From Microbacterium sp. 3J1 (GTDB taxonomy: Bacteria > Actinomycetota > Actinomycetes > Actinomycetales > Microbacteriaceae), in the NCBI RefSeq assembly GCF_001049495.1, contig NZ_CDWI01000008.1, forward strand, positions 62,001-126,000: a stretch of DNA of 64,000 nt, read 5' to 3'. A model generated the notes under the pieces. It was not told the origin of the DNA and made no database searches. It worked only from the letters and a program-made list of their open reading frames with translations. A program made the translations under genes and the position numbers. Positions 16,398 to 24,669 of this stretch are shown here, piece after piece (positions within the stretch are counted from its first letter, which is position 1; each line of letters opens with the position of its first letter).

Positions 16398-16577
16398 TCA
16401 GTCGGCCTTCGACGTGAACAGGCCGCGCAGCACGAGGAAGACGACCACCGCGACGACCAGGACGATCGCGAGCTTCGCGATGAACCACAGCAGCGAGAAG
16501 AGCGCGCTGACGATCCACCAGGCGATGATCACGGCGAGCACGACGCCGACGATGGTCCAGAGCGAGTTCTTGGTCAT
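16398..16577 (-). CDS. Small hydrophobic membrane protein, 59 residues
   Basis: Reading the minus strand from the ATG at 16577 gives a 59-residue protein: MTKNSLWTIVG, then nearly continuous hydrophobic sequence with AWWIVSALFSLLWF and LVVAVVVFLVL, ending LRGLFTSKAD and a stop at 16398. It would form two short membrane spans or one kinked hairpin with Lys at about residue 35. The codon pattern (GTC/CTC/ATC rich) is that of a real coding frame and not chance. It lies alone between the converging monooxygenase gene and the diiron-protein gene. Function unknown; similar small proteins are common in Microbacteriaceae as far as I recall. Confidence 0.75.
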   Translation of the reverse strand: MTKNSLWTIVGVVLAVIIAWWIVSALFSLLWFIAKLAIVLVVAVVVFLVLRGLFTSKAD

Positions 16578-16758
16578 ACGACCAGCCTACGGCGATGGGG
16601 TGCCGCGCACCGCGGCTGCAGCGGCACCACACCGGGCGGCGGCTGCCGTCGCGCGGCATCCGCTCGTCCTTCCGCATTCGCACGTCGCCGTCAAGACCCT
16701 TTCCCGGTCCGCCCGCTCGTGGGGAGACTGAGTCCACTCGAACGATGGGAGCACTTCC

Positions 16759-17799
16759 GTGACCGCGCCTGCCCTCACCCCCTCCACCGTCCTCGGCGTC
16801 ACCGCCCGCGGACCGCTCAGCGACGCAGTGCTGCGCCGCTTCGGCGGCGACGTCGACGCCGACCACCGCACGCACGCCGAGGTCGCCCTGGAGACGACCA
16901 CCGACATCATCCGCGACGACGACATCCAGCTCGCGCTGTTCCTGCTGTACGCGTCGTCGTACGGCTCACTGCCCGGCCTCGACGCCGACCTCGAATGGGA
17001 CCCCGAGCTGATCGCCACGCGGCGCCTCCTCGAGCAGCACTTCGAGCGGGCGCTGCGCGAGGTCGTGCCGCAGCCCGAGCTCCCGGAGCCCACGGTGGAT
17101 GCCGTCGGTCGAGCGCTCTTCGCCCTCGCGGACGCCGACACCGGCCCCAGCCTGTCGCGGTACGTCGCCAAGAAGGCGACGGCCGAGAACATGGTCGAGT
17201 TCTTCATGCAGCGCTCGATCTACACGCTGCGCGAGGCCGACCCGCACTCCTGGGCCATCCCGCGCCTGCACGGACGCGCGAAGGCGGCGCTCGTCGAGAT
17301 CCAGTCCGACGAGTACGGCGGCGGCCGACCCGACCGCGTGCACCAGACGATCTACGCCAGGGCGATGCGCGGCGTCGGACTCGACGACACGTACGGCGCC
17401 TACGTCGACGATGCCGCGGCGATCACCTTCGCCTCGCACAACACGATGTCGCTGTTCGGGCTCAACCGGCGCCTGCTCGGCGCCATCGTCGGCCACCTGG
17501 CGGCCTACGAGATGACCTCGTCGATCCCGTGCCGGCTCTACGCCGACGGCCTCCGCCGCCTCGGCTTCCCCGAGGAGGTCACGGACTACTTCGACGAGCA
17601 CGTCGAAGCGGATGCCGTGCACGAGCAGATCGCGGGCCGCGACCTCGCCGGCGCGCTGGCCGAGGACCACCCCGAGATGCTGGGCGACATCATGTTCGGC
17701 GCTGCCGCGTGTCTGACGGTCGACGGCTGGATGGCGGGCCACATGCTCGACTCGTTCTCGCACGGCGAGTCGTCGCTGCACGACCGGGACGCGCGATGA
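16759..17799 (+). CDS. Iron-containing redox enzyme (haem-oxygenase-like diiron oxidase family)
   Basis: 346 residues from a GTG at 16759 preceded by GGGAG. The protein belongs to the iron-containing redox enzyme/haem-oxygenase-like family: candidate metal ligands are E180 and D184/E185 with H195 in VEIQSDEYGGG...VHQ, and D285 with H288 in HVEADAVHEQIA, matching the two-helix pattern of haem-oxygenase-like diiron oxidases. Members of this superfamily carry out N-oxygenation, fatty acid decarboxylation to alkenes and C-C cleavage. No biosynthetic cluster surrounds it. Its stop overlaps the start of a CDGSH iron-sulfur protein (ATGA), which is a natural candidate for electron or iron supply. 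Confidence 0.85.
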   Translation: MTAPALTPSTVLGVTARGPLSDAVLRRFGGDVDADHRTHAEVALETTTDIIRDDDIQLALFLLYASSYGSLPGLDADLEWDPELIATRRLLEQHFERALREVVPQPELPEPTVDAVGRALFALADADTGPSLSRYVAKKATAENMVEFFMQRSIYTLREADPHSWAIPRLHGRAKAALVEIQSDEYGGGRPDRVHQTIYARAMRGVGLDDTYGAYVDDAAAITFASHNTMSLFGLNRRLLGAIVGHLAAYEMTSSIPCRLYADGLRRLGFPEEVTDYFDEHVEADAVHEQIAGRDLAGALAEDHPEMLGDIMFGAAACLTVDGWMAGHMLDSFSHGESSLHDRDAR

Positions 17800-18002
17800 G
17801 CGCATCCGCCGAGCGTGTGACGATCACGCCGTACCCCGACGGGCCGCTGCTCGTGCGCGGTGCGGCCGAACTGCAGACCGAGGGAGGGGAGCCGATCGAG
17901 GTGACCCGGCGCACGGTCGCGCTGTGCCGATGCGGCCTGTCGACGATCAAGCCGTTCTGCGACGGCACGCACAAGGCGTCGGGATTCCGCACCGACGTCT
18001 GA
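17796..18002 (+). CDS. CDGSH iron-sulfur domain protein
   Basis: 68 residues containing one complete CDGSH motif, CRCGLSTIKPFCDGTH, which holds a 2Fe-2S cluster through three Cys and one His. Single-motif bacterial CDGSH proteins form dimers and serve in electron or iron-sulfur transfer. The N-terminal strand VTITPYPDGPLLVRG fits the beta-cap fold. The ATG at 17796 lies within the end of the diiron-protein gene, so the two proteins are made from one transcript, probably as partners. Its stop is close to the converging lipoprotein gene (18015). Confidence 0.93.
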   Translation: MSASAERVTITPYPDGPLLVRGAAELQTEGGEPIEVTRRTVALCRCGLSTIKPFCDGTHKASGFRTDV

Positions 18003-18014
18003 TCTAGATCTGCG

Positions 18015-18548
18015 TCAGTGCCCCTCGGCCGCGAGGCAGCCGCCGTCCATGACGTAGCCGTCGACCTCGACGCTCACGCCGAGTTCGACCGAGGCCTCGC
18101 CGAACACGCATCCGCCGTCGGGGCCGGCAGCGCCGAACTCGACGGACCGGGAATCGCCGTTCACCTGCGGATCCACGAGGCCCGCGTCCCGCAGCGCCGA
18201 CTCGACGGCACTGACGCTCAGAGACCCCGACGAACGCACGGCCTCGAGCGCGGTGCGCACCTCGTCGACGACCTCGTCCGCCGAGGCGCGCGCCTCGCCC
18301 GAGACGTCCATGCGCTGGCGGTGGCGGTCGTTCTGGGCCATCGCGTGCTCCGGGTCGTAGGGGGCGCACTCCGGCGGGAGCTCCACGCCCTCCACCTGCG
18401 GGCACGCCGCGGTGGGCGTGGGAGAGGAGGTCGGTGATGCTCCCGGCGGACCCGCCGTGGCAGTCGCACACCCCGCGAGCAGAGTCGTCGTAGCGAGGAC
18501 GAGAAGCAGACGTGCACCTCTCGACCTGTCCCCCCGGATGCCGGTCAT
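18015..18548 (-). CDS. Lipoprotein of unknown function
   Basis: 177 residues from the first ATG at 18548 (a TTG at 18560 is an alternative). A signal peptide with Arg-rich N region and lipobox LLAGC gives a lipidated Cys at residue 27, then a Ser/Thr/Pro linker and a roughly 120-residue folded part containing four further Cys (in TAACPQ, PECAPY, GGCVFG and GGCLAA), which could form two disulfides. I do not recognise a family. It is divergent from the response regulator gene 86 bases away, so it could belong to the regulon of that two-component system. Confidence 0.75.
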   Translation of the reverse strand: MTGIRGDRSRGARLLLVLATTTLLAGCATATAGPPGASPTSSPTPTAACPQVEGVELPPECAPYDPEHAMAQNDRHRQRMDVSGEARASADEVVDEVRTALEAVRSSGSLSVSAVESALRDAGLVDPQVNGDSRSVEFGAAGPDGGCVFGEASVELGVSVEVDGYVMDGGCLAAEGH

Positions 18549-18595
18549 GCCCTCATGCAACCACAGTCGCGGCCCGATCTCACCGCCCGCTCCGC

Positions 18596-18611
18596 TTCAG
18601 CGCGGATTCAG
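18596..18611 (+). promoter_or_regulatory. TTCAG direct repeat upstream of the response regulator gene
   Basis: TTCAG occurs at 18596-18600 and again at 18607-18611, an 11-base step that places both on one face of the helix, as OmpR-family dimers prefer. The repeat ends 23 bases before the start codon of the response regulator. The same element recurs at 20662-20687 before the acidic membrane protein gene. Confidence 0.55.
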
Positions 18612-18634
18612 CGTGCGACCGCCACACTGGAGGG

Positions 18635-19312
18635 ATGCGGATCCTGGTGGTTGACGACGAGGTGCGTCTCGCCGACGCCGTACGCCGGGGGCTCGAGGCC
18701 GAGGGGTTCGCGGTCGACGTCGCGCACAACGGCGTCGACGGGCTCTGGCGTGCGCGCGAGACGAGCTACGACGCGATCGTGCTCGACCTCATGATGCCCG
18801 GCATGAGCGGATGGAAGGTCTGCGAAGCGCTGCGCGCCGAGGAGAACTGGACGCCCGTGCTCATGCTCACCGCCAAGGACGGCGAATGGGATCAGGTCGA
18901 GGCGCTGGAGACCGGAGCCGACGACTACGTCACGAAGCCGTTCTCGTTCGCGATCCTCGTGGCGCGCATCCGCGCGCTGGTCCGGCGGGGGGCCGTGGCT
19001 CGCCCGACGATCCTCGAAGCGGGAGACCTGCGCCTCGACCCGGCGTCGCACCGGGTGTGGCGCGGCGAGACACCGGTCACGCTGACGGCGCGCGAATTCT
19101 CGGTGCTCGAGCACCTCATGCGGCATCGCGGTCAGGTGCTGACGAAGCGGGCGCTGATCGAGGGCGTGTGGGACGACGACTTCGACGGCGATCCGAACAT
19201 CGTCGAGGTGTACGTCGGACACCTGCGGCGCAAACTCGACAAGCCGTTCGGGCGCGAGGCGATCGAGACGATCCGCGGGGCAGGCTACCGGTTGGCGGCC
19301 GACGGTGGCTGA
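18635..19312 (+). CDS. Two-component response regulator, OmpR family
   Basis: 225 residues. The receiver domain has the acidic pocket VVDDE (residues 7-9), the phosphoacceptor D51 in VLDLMMPG, the switch Thr in MLTAKDG and Lys in VTKPF. The C-terminal winged helix (about 128-225) has the TLTAREFSVLEHLMRH, DDDFDGDPNIVEVYVGHLRRKLD and TIRGAGYRL features of OmpR/PhoB regulators. The start at 18635 follows GGAGGG. The gene overlaps the kinase start by eight bases. Direct TTCAG repeats just upstream suggest autoregulation. Confidence 0.95.
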   Translation: MRILVVDDEVRLADAVRRGLEAEGFAVDVAHNGVDGLWRARETSYDAIVLDLMMPGMSGWKVCEALRAEENWTPVLMLTAKDGEWDQVEALETGADDYVTKPFSFAILVARIRALVRRGAVARPTILEAGDLRLDPASHRVWRGETPVTLTAREFSVLEHLMRHRGQVLTKRALIEGVWDDDFDGDPNIVEVYVGHLRRKLDKPFGREAIETIRGAGYRLAADGG

Positions 19313-20642
19313 GCGCACGCGGGGCTGGCGTTCCGTTCGCGGCCGGACGACTCTCGGCGCCACGCTCGTGGTCGCCGTGGCGCTGATCATCGGAGCGCTC
19401 TCGTTCTACGGCATCCTCAGCTCGAGCATCCACTCGGGCACCGAGCGCGCCGCCGAGCAGCGCCTGGAGGAGCTCGCCGATCGCCTCGGCGGCCCCGGCG
19501 GAGGACCGGGCGGAGACCGCGACATCGGGACGCTCGACGACGAGATCGTGCAGGTCCTCGGCCCCGACGGATCGGTGCGCGCGGCCAGCGAGGATGCACG
19601 GGACGAACTCGGTGCGACCGCACTGCCCGTCGACGGCGATTCGCGGACGCTCACCATCGGCGGCGAACCCATGCTCGTCGTCTCGGAGGACATCGAGGGC
19701 GACCGGACGCTCGTGCTCGCCGTCTCGGTCGAGGACGACGCCGAGACGCTCTCGACCGTCGCCGTGCTGCTCGCCGTCGCCGTGCCGCTGCTGCTGGTGC
19801 TCGTCGCGATCACGACCTGGCTCGTGGTCGGCCGGGCGCTGAAGCCGGTGACCCGCATCCGCCAGGAGGTCGACGGCATCACCGCCGAGCACCTCGATCG
19901 GCGCGTCGAGGTGCCGCCGTCGGCCGACGAGATCGCCGCCCTCGCGGCCACGATGAACAGGATGCTCGACCGGCTCGACGCCGCAGCGACGGCACAGCGC
20001 CGATTCGTGTCGGATGCGTCGCACGAGCTGCGCTCGCCGCTGGCCACGATCCGTCAGCATGCCGAGCTCGCGCAGGCGCACCCGGGGACGACGAGCATCG
20101 GCGAGCTCGCCGAGGTCGTGTCGGACGAGGGACTCCGACTGCAGGGCATCGTCGAATCACTGCTGCTGCTCGCGCGGCTGGACGAGGGCGGGGGTGTGCA
20201 CCACGAAGCGGTCGATCTCGACGACATCGCGCTGGGTGAGGTCCGCCGGCTGCGCGCCGCCGGTGTCGAGGTCGACGGCTCCGCAATCCGCGCCGCCCGC
20301 GTCGAGGGCGATCCGCGTCTGCTCGGCCAGCTGGTGCGCAACCTCGCCGACAACGCCGCGCGCCACCGCGCGGCGCACGTCGCGATCGGGGTCACCCCGG
20401 TCGACGGGCACGTGTTCCTGACCGTCGAGGACGACGGCGCCGGCGTTCCGCCAGACGAGCACGACCGCATCTTCGAGCGATTCGTCCGGCTCGACGAGGC
20501 TCGGAGCCGGGACGCCGGCGGCAGCGGTCTCGGACTCGCCATCGTCCGCGGCATCGCGGCCGCGAGCGGCGGCACCGTGTCGGTCGACGACTCGCGATGG
20601 GGCGGCGCCCGCTTCGTGGTGACGCTCCCGTTGTCGGACTGA
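19305..20642 (+). CDS. Sensor histidine kinase
   Basis: 445 residues from a GTG at 19305 inside the end of the regulator gene. Membrane helices at about 17-38 and 147-170 enclose an external sensor region of about 105 residues with a Gly-rich turn (GGPGGGPGG). A HAMP linker follows (RALKPVTRIRQEVDGI), then the dimerisation helix with SHELRSPLA (phospho-His), and the ATPase with N box NLADNAARH, G1 DDGAGVP and G2 GGSGLGLAI. It is the cognate partner of the OmpR-family regulator. The signal is unknown; adjoining genes encode a lipoprotein and an acidic membrane protein. Confidence 0.94.
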   Translation: MAERTRGWRSVRGRTTLGATLVVAVALIIGALSFYGILSSSIHSGTERAAEQRLEELADRLGGPGGGPGGDRDIGTLDDEIVQVLGPDGSVRAASEDARDELGATALPVDGDSRTLTIGGEPMLVVSEDIEGDRTLVLAVSVEDDAETLSTVAVLLAVAVPLLLVLVAITTWLVVGRALKPVTRIRQEVDGITAEHLDRRVEVPPSADEIAALAATMNRMLDRLDAAATAQRRFVSDASHELRSPLATIRQHAELAQAHPGTTSIGELAEVVSDEGLRLQGIVESLLLLARLDEGGGVHHEAVDLDDIALGEVRRLRAAGVEVDGSAIRAARVEGDPRLLGQLVRNLADNAARHRAAHVAIGVTPVDGHVFLTVEDDGAGVPPDEHDRIFERFVRLDEARSRDAGGSGLGLAIVRGIAAASGGTVSVDDSRWGGARFVVTLPLSD

Positions 20643-20661
20643 CCGCTTTCCTGAAGGCGTC

Positions 20662-20687
20662 TTCAGGACGTTTCAGGGTGGCTTCAG
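20662..20687 (+). promoter_or_regulatory. Triple TTCAG direct repeat upstream of the acidic membrane protein gene
   Basis: TTCAG occurs at 20662, 20672 and 20683, steps of 10 and 11 bases, with an inverted CTGAA copy at 20651-20655. It lies between the kinase stop and the acidic membrane protein start (20711). The match to the element at 18596-18611 points to binding by the neighbouring OmpR-type regulator. Confidence 0.55.
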
Positions 20688-20710
20688 CACCCGCGGGAGA
20701 CCATCGAGGC

Positions 20711-21574
20711 ATGAACGACAAGAACCCCACCGACGGCACCATCCCGACTCCCGACCAGACGCCCGCGAACCCCACCCCGCCGGCACCGCCCGCTCCCCCC
20801 GCAGCGACACCGGCATCAGGACCCGACGCCGAAACCGTGCCCGTCGCGCCGGTGCACTCCGACGCGACCACCGCGTCATCCGCGCCCGCAGCGGCAGCCG
20901 ACACGACGCCGGCCGCTCGTGGCAGGCGTGGACGCAAGCGCGGCCTCCTCATCGGCGGCGGCATCGCGGCGGCCCTGGTCCTGGCCGGAGGCGGCGTGGC
21001 CGTCGGCGCGGCGATCGGCGACGAGTTCGGCGACGACGACGACCGCCCGTCGATGTCGGACGGCCCGCGCCAGGACGACGACAGCGACGGCCAGCGGGGC
21101 GACGACCGTGACGGCGACGACGACCGTCAGGACGCTCCTCGGGGCGGCGGACCGGTCTCGGGGATCGGCACCGACTCCGCCGACGAGATCATCGCCATCG
21201 CGGATGCTGCGCGCGGCGCCGCGGAGGGCGACGTGACCTCGATCGACGCGAAGCGCGACGGCACCTGGGAGGTGCAGCTGGCCTCAGCCTCGGGTGCGGA
21301 GAGCGAGGTGCGGGTGGATTCCGAGCTCGCCGCGACCGTGATCTCCACCGAGTCCGACGACGACAGCGCTCCCGCGCTCACTCTCGACGACGACACCATC
21401 CGCGCACTCGTCGACGCCGCCCTGGCCGAAGCCGACGGCATGATCACCGACCTCGATGTCGACGACGACACGTCGAGCCCCTACGACGCGTCGGTGCTCA
21501 CGAGCGACAACCGGTCGATCGACATCGACTTCAGCGCCGACTTCGCCGTGATCGGCACCGACAGCGACGACTGA
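20711..21574 (+). CDS. Acidic membrane-anchored protein, possible PepSY-like C-terminal region
   Basis: 287 residues. Residues about 1-70 are a Pro/Ala/Thr-rich cytoplasmic tail, then basic RGRRGRKRG and a membrane helix (about 77-98). The outside part starts with an extremely Asp-rich stretch (about 100-140) and continues with two similar roughly 60-residue segments: ADEIIAIADAARGAAEGDVTSIDAKRDGTWEVQL and DDTIRALVDAALAEADGMITDLDVDDD, which resemble PepSY-type repeats. The acidic stretch could bind cations. It follows the two-component genes by 68 bases, and TTCAG repeats in that gap suggest it is a target of the system. Confidence 0.8.
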   Translation: MNDKNPTDGTIPTPDQTPANPTPPAPPAPPAATPASGPDAETVPVAPVHSDATTASSAPAAAADTTPAARGRRGRKRGLLIGGGIAAALVLAGGGVAVGAAIGDEFGDDDDRPSMSDGPRQDDDSDGQRGDDRDGDDDRQDAPRGGGPVSGIGTDSADEIIAIADAARGAAEGDVTSIDAKRDGTWEVQLASASGAESEVRVDSELAATVISTESDDDSAPALTLDDDTIRALVDAALAEADGMITDLDVDDDTSSPYDASVLTSDNRSIDIDFSADFAVIGTDSDD

Positions 21575-21591
21575 TCCGCGCGAGTCGTTCA

Positions 21592-21630
21592 GCGGCGGGA
21601 GGAGAGGGCCCGACCCTCTCCTCCCGCCGC
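21592..21630. terminator. Bidirectional terminator hairpin
   Basis: Perfect 17-base arms GCGGCGGGAGGAGAGGG (21592-21608) and its complement (21614-21630) around the loop CCCGA. It lies exactly between the converging acidic membrane protein gene (stop 21574) and the GH13 gene (stop 21641) and would terminate both. Confidence 0.88.
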
Positions 21631-21640
21631 ATCAGCGCGG

Positions 21641-23353
21641 TCAGCCCTCCGGCACGAGCCAGACGTAGCCGAACGGCGGGAGGGTCAGACCCTCGGAGGT
21701 CTCTCCGGAGAGCAGATCCCGCCCTCGCAGCGAGGGCACCGCGACGGACTCGGCGCTCACGTTGATTACTGCGACGACCTCGTCCGGGGTCCCCGCCGCA
21801 CGCCGCACGATCAGGACCCGGTCGTCGACATGGTCGACGGACTGGGTCGCGAACGGCGAGAAGCTTTCGGTCTCTCGCCGCACGGCGAGCATCTCGCGAA
21901 TGCCCCGCAGCATCCCCGACCGACGGCCCTCGACCCGCAGCGCCTCCCTGAGCTCGTCGGCATCGAGCACCTCGCGGTTGATGCGCCGGGCGATGTTGGT
22001 CTCCTGCACCCCGTCGTGGTCCTGCTCCGACCCGAACAGCGAATGCAGGTAGATCGCAGGGACGCCGATCAGCGACAGCAGGATCGCGTGCGCCGCGAGC
22101 CCCCGCTGCACCGCCGACGAATCGGGGTCCGCGTCGGCCGGGTCGACAAGAGCGTCGAGGAAGTTCGTGTTCAGCTCGTACACGCCCTCGCTCCCGTCCG
22201 GACGCTTCGCCATCGACACCCGGCCGCCGCGGGCGAGGGTCCGCTCGACGAGGCGGTCGCGATCGGCATCCGTCAGCAGGCCCTCGGTCGGACGAAGCCC
22301 GATGCCGTCGTGGCTCGCGAGGAAGTTGAACCACGTGGCCGTCTCGCTGACGGCACCCACCCCGGCCGCCCACGCGGCGAGCGCCGTCGCGTCACCGGTC
22401 ACGAACGAATGCAGCACGAGTGGCGGGAGTGCGAACTGGTACACCATGTGCGCCTCGTCGTCTCCGTCGCCGAAGTAGGTGATGTTGTCGGCGTGGGGGA
22501 CGTTCGTCTCGGTGAGCAGCAGGGTTCCCGGTGCGAGCTCGTCGACGAGGATGCGCCAGAGCCGGATGACGGCGTGCGTCTGCGGGAGGTGGATGCAGCT
22601 GGTGCCCGACTGCTTCCAGAGGTAGCCGATCGCGTCGAGGCGCACCGTCGTGGCACCGCGCGCGAGGTAGCCGAGGAGGATGTCGGTCAGATCGAGCAGC
22701 ACGGCCGGCGTGCTCGGGTCGATGTCGACCTGATCGGCGCCGAAGGTCGTCCAGGCCCGCGCCACGGTGCCGTCCGGCCGGGCGTACTCGTGCACGAGCG
22801 GCGTGGTCCGCGGACGCACGACCTGCGACACGTCGAAGTCCGCCGACGGATCGAGGAAGTACCCGGCGTACCGCGGGTCGCGTGCGAGCCACGCCTGGAA
22901 CCAGGGCGAGGAGCTCGAGACATGATTCGCGACGAAGTCGAGGGCGAGTGCGTACTGCTCCCCCAGATCGGCGACGTCGTCCCAGGTGCCGAGGCCCGGG
23001 TTCACCTCACGGTGGTCGACGACCCCGAAGCCGTCGTCGGAGGTCCACGGATAGATCGGCAGCAGGTGCACGTCGCTGATGGCGTCGCCGATGTGCTCGC
23101 TCAGCACTCCGGCGAGCGTGTGCAGGGGCGTCTCCCCCGCACGGCGGAAGGAGTCGCCGTAGGTGATCAGGTAGGCGGTGCGCTCGTCGGGGCGCGGCTG
23201 CCGTGTCGGGCCGAGCCGTTCCCTCCAGGCCTCGGCCAGCCCGAGCAGCGCGTCGACGACCTCGTCGACCGCATCCGGATACAGCTGCCGTACGAGGGGC
23301 TCCAGCCTGTGGGCCAGACCGTGCGCGGGGGCGAGTCGTCGGACGTCGGTCAT
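21641..23353 (-). CDS. GH13 subfamily 18-like glycoside phosphorylase (sucrose phosphorylase family)
   Basis: 570 residues. The catalytic triad of GH13 is intact: nucleophile D240 in TTVRLDAIGYLWK, acid/base E282 in LLLTETNVPH and D349 in NFLASHDGIGL. The early motif HLLPIYPWTSDDGFGVVDH and the retained short loops match sucrose/glucosylglycerol/glucosylglycerate phosphorylases rather than amylases. It would split a glucoside with phosphate to give glucose 1-phosphate and is cytoplasmic (no signal peptide). It is the last gene of a sugar operon and starts within the end of the GH36-like gene (ATGA). Which phosphorylase activity it has is not decided by these motifs. Confidence 0.88.
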   Translation of the reverse strand: MTDVRRLAPAHGLAHRLEPLVRQLYPDAVDEVVDALLGLAEAWRERLGPTRQPRPDERTAYLITYGDSFRRAGETPLHTLAGVLSEHIGDAISDVHLLPIYPWTSDDGFGVVDHREVNPGLGTWDDVADLGEQYALALDFVANHVSSSSPWFQAWLARDPRYAGYFLDPSADFDVSQVVRPRTTPLVHEYARPDGTVARAWTTFGADQVDIDPSTPAVLLDLTDILLGYLARGATTVRLDAIGYLWKQSGTSCIHLPQTHAVIRLWRILVDELAPGTLLLTETNVPHADNITYFGDGDDEAHMVYQFALPPLVLHSFVTGDATALAAWAAGVGAVSETATWFNFLASHDGIGLRPTEGLLTDADRDRLVERTLARGGRVSMAKRPDGSEGVYELNTNFLDALVDPADADPDSSAVQRGLAAHAILLSLIGVPAIYLHSLFGSEQDHDGVQETNIARRINREVLDADELREALRVEGRRSGMLRGIREMLAVRRETESFSPFATQSVDHVDDRVLIVRRAAGTPDEVVAVINVSAESVAVPSLRGRDLLSGETSEGLTLPPFGYVWLVPEG

Positions 23354-24669
23354 GCGTTCGTCTCCTTCAGAAGCTCGCGGACCAGGTCGAGGCCTCGGTC
23401 GTCGAGCCCGTCGATCCGGTCGGAGAATCCGCGGATGCCGGGGGCCGCGAGCACGACCTCGGCCCACTCCTCGCGGAGCGCGAACTCGGGGCGCGCGACG
23501 AGGCAGTCGGGATCGTCGATCCAGAAGCGGTCGTGCTGCCACGCCCTCGCCTCCAGGGACATGCGTCCGCGGAGTCCCTGGGATCCGTCCTCTCCGCCCT
23601 CGTGGAACGTGTCGCCGGACACCCGCATGGCGTCGACGAGGCCGACGCTCGGCAGGATCGGCGCACCGCAGCCGAGCAGGAATGCCTCGTCGCCGAGCAC
23701 CTCCCTGATGAGCTCGAGTCCCGAGCGGTACGCCGAGATCGGCGTCGCATCGGCATCCCACCGCGCGCCCGGGATCGCGCCGGCGTAGAGGAAGTCGAGC
23801 TTCACGTAGTCGATGCCGAGGTCGCGGATGCCGCTGAAGACGCGGGTCAGGTAGTCGCGCACACCCGGATGCGTGAGGTCGAGGCCGCGGAGGTCGTCGC
23901 CCCAGTTGCGTCCGGCGTCGCCCAGCACCCAGTCGGGATGTTCGCGGGCGACGGTCGACGTCGCGCCGACCGAGAACGGGGCGGCCCAGATGCCCGCCCG
24001 CCGCCCGGAGTCGCGGATCGCGGCGACGGCGTCGGGCAGTGAGCCGAAGCGGGGGTTCGCCGCCGTCCACTCCCCCGTGCCGAGGCTCCACCCGTCGTCG
24101 ATCTGCACGACGTCGATGTCGAGGCCGCGGTCGTCGATCGCGCGCACGTTCTCGACGACGTCGGCGGAGGTCACCTCTTCGAAGTACTGGTACCAGGTGC
24201 ACCAGACGCGCGGCGAGGGCGCACCGGTGCGCGCGCCGGCCGCCGCACCGAAGCGCTCGCCGAACGATGCGAGCGCGGCGGACCCGGTGGCCCCGGCATC
24301 CGCTCCGCCGGCTGCGGCGTCGACCGACCACGTCGTGACGGCGGAGGCCGACCCGTCGTCGGTGTCGACGGTCACGCGGTCGTCGTGCCAGGCGGCGCGG
24401 ATCGTGGGTACGGTCGACCCCACGTCCCGAGCTCCGAAGACGTGCGCCGGCGCCCCGTCGCCGGGGTCCACCACGAGAAGCCCCTCGCCCTGCACGGCAT
24501 CCGCGGCGATCTCCGTCCCCGGCCGGAAGCGCATCGCATGCTGCCAGGGCTCCTCCGGGCGCAGGACCGCGTCGTCGCGCGAGTACCAGGTCGTCGGGCT
24601 CCAGCTCTGCCATCCCTCGGCGTATATGCGGGCCTTCGGCCCGACGGCGATCTCACTCAGGATGCTCAT
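23350..24669 (-). CDS. GH36-like alpha-galactosidase (short form)
   Basis: 439 residues from the ATG at 24669, overlapping the oxidoreductase stop. The TIM barrel shows clan GH-D motifs: VWCTWYQYF, VVQIDDGW, GIWAAPF, the nucleophile D292 in DYVKLDFLYAG and an acid/base candidate D353 in AMRVSGDT. The protein is much shorter than the usual 700-residue GH36 enzymes because the N-terminal beta-sandwich is reduced to about 150 residues and the C-terminal sheet is nearly absent. It is probably a cytoplasmic alpha-galactosidase or related glycosidase acting on sugar taken up by the adjoining transporter. Confidence 0.85.
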   Translation of the reverse strand: MSILSEIAVGPKARIYAEGWQSWSPTTWYSRDDAVLRPEEPWQHAMRFRPGTEIAADAVQGEGLLVVDPGDGAPAHVFGARDVGSTVPTIRAAWHDDRVTVDTDDGSASAVTTWSVDAAAGGADAGATGSAALASFGERFGAAAGARTGAPSPRVWCTWYQYFEEVTSADVVENVRAIDDRGLDIDVVQIDDGWSLGTGEWTAANPRFGSLPDAVAAIRDSGRRAGIWAAPFSVGATSTVAREHPDWVLGDAGRNWGDDLRGLDLTHPGVRDYLTRVFSGIRDLGIDYVKLDFLYAGAIPGARWDADATPISAYRSGLELIREVLGDEAFLLGCGAPILPSVGLVDAMRVSGDTFHEGGEDGSQGLRGRMSLEARAWQHDRFWIDDPDCLVARPEFALREEWAEVVLAAPGIRGFSDRIDGLDDRGLDLVRELLKETNA

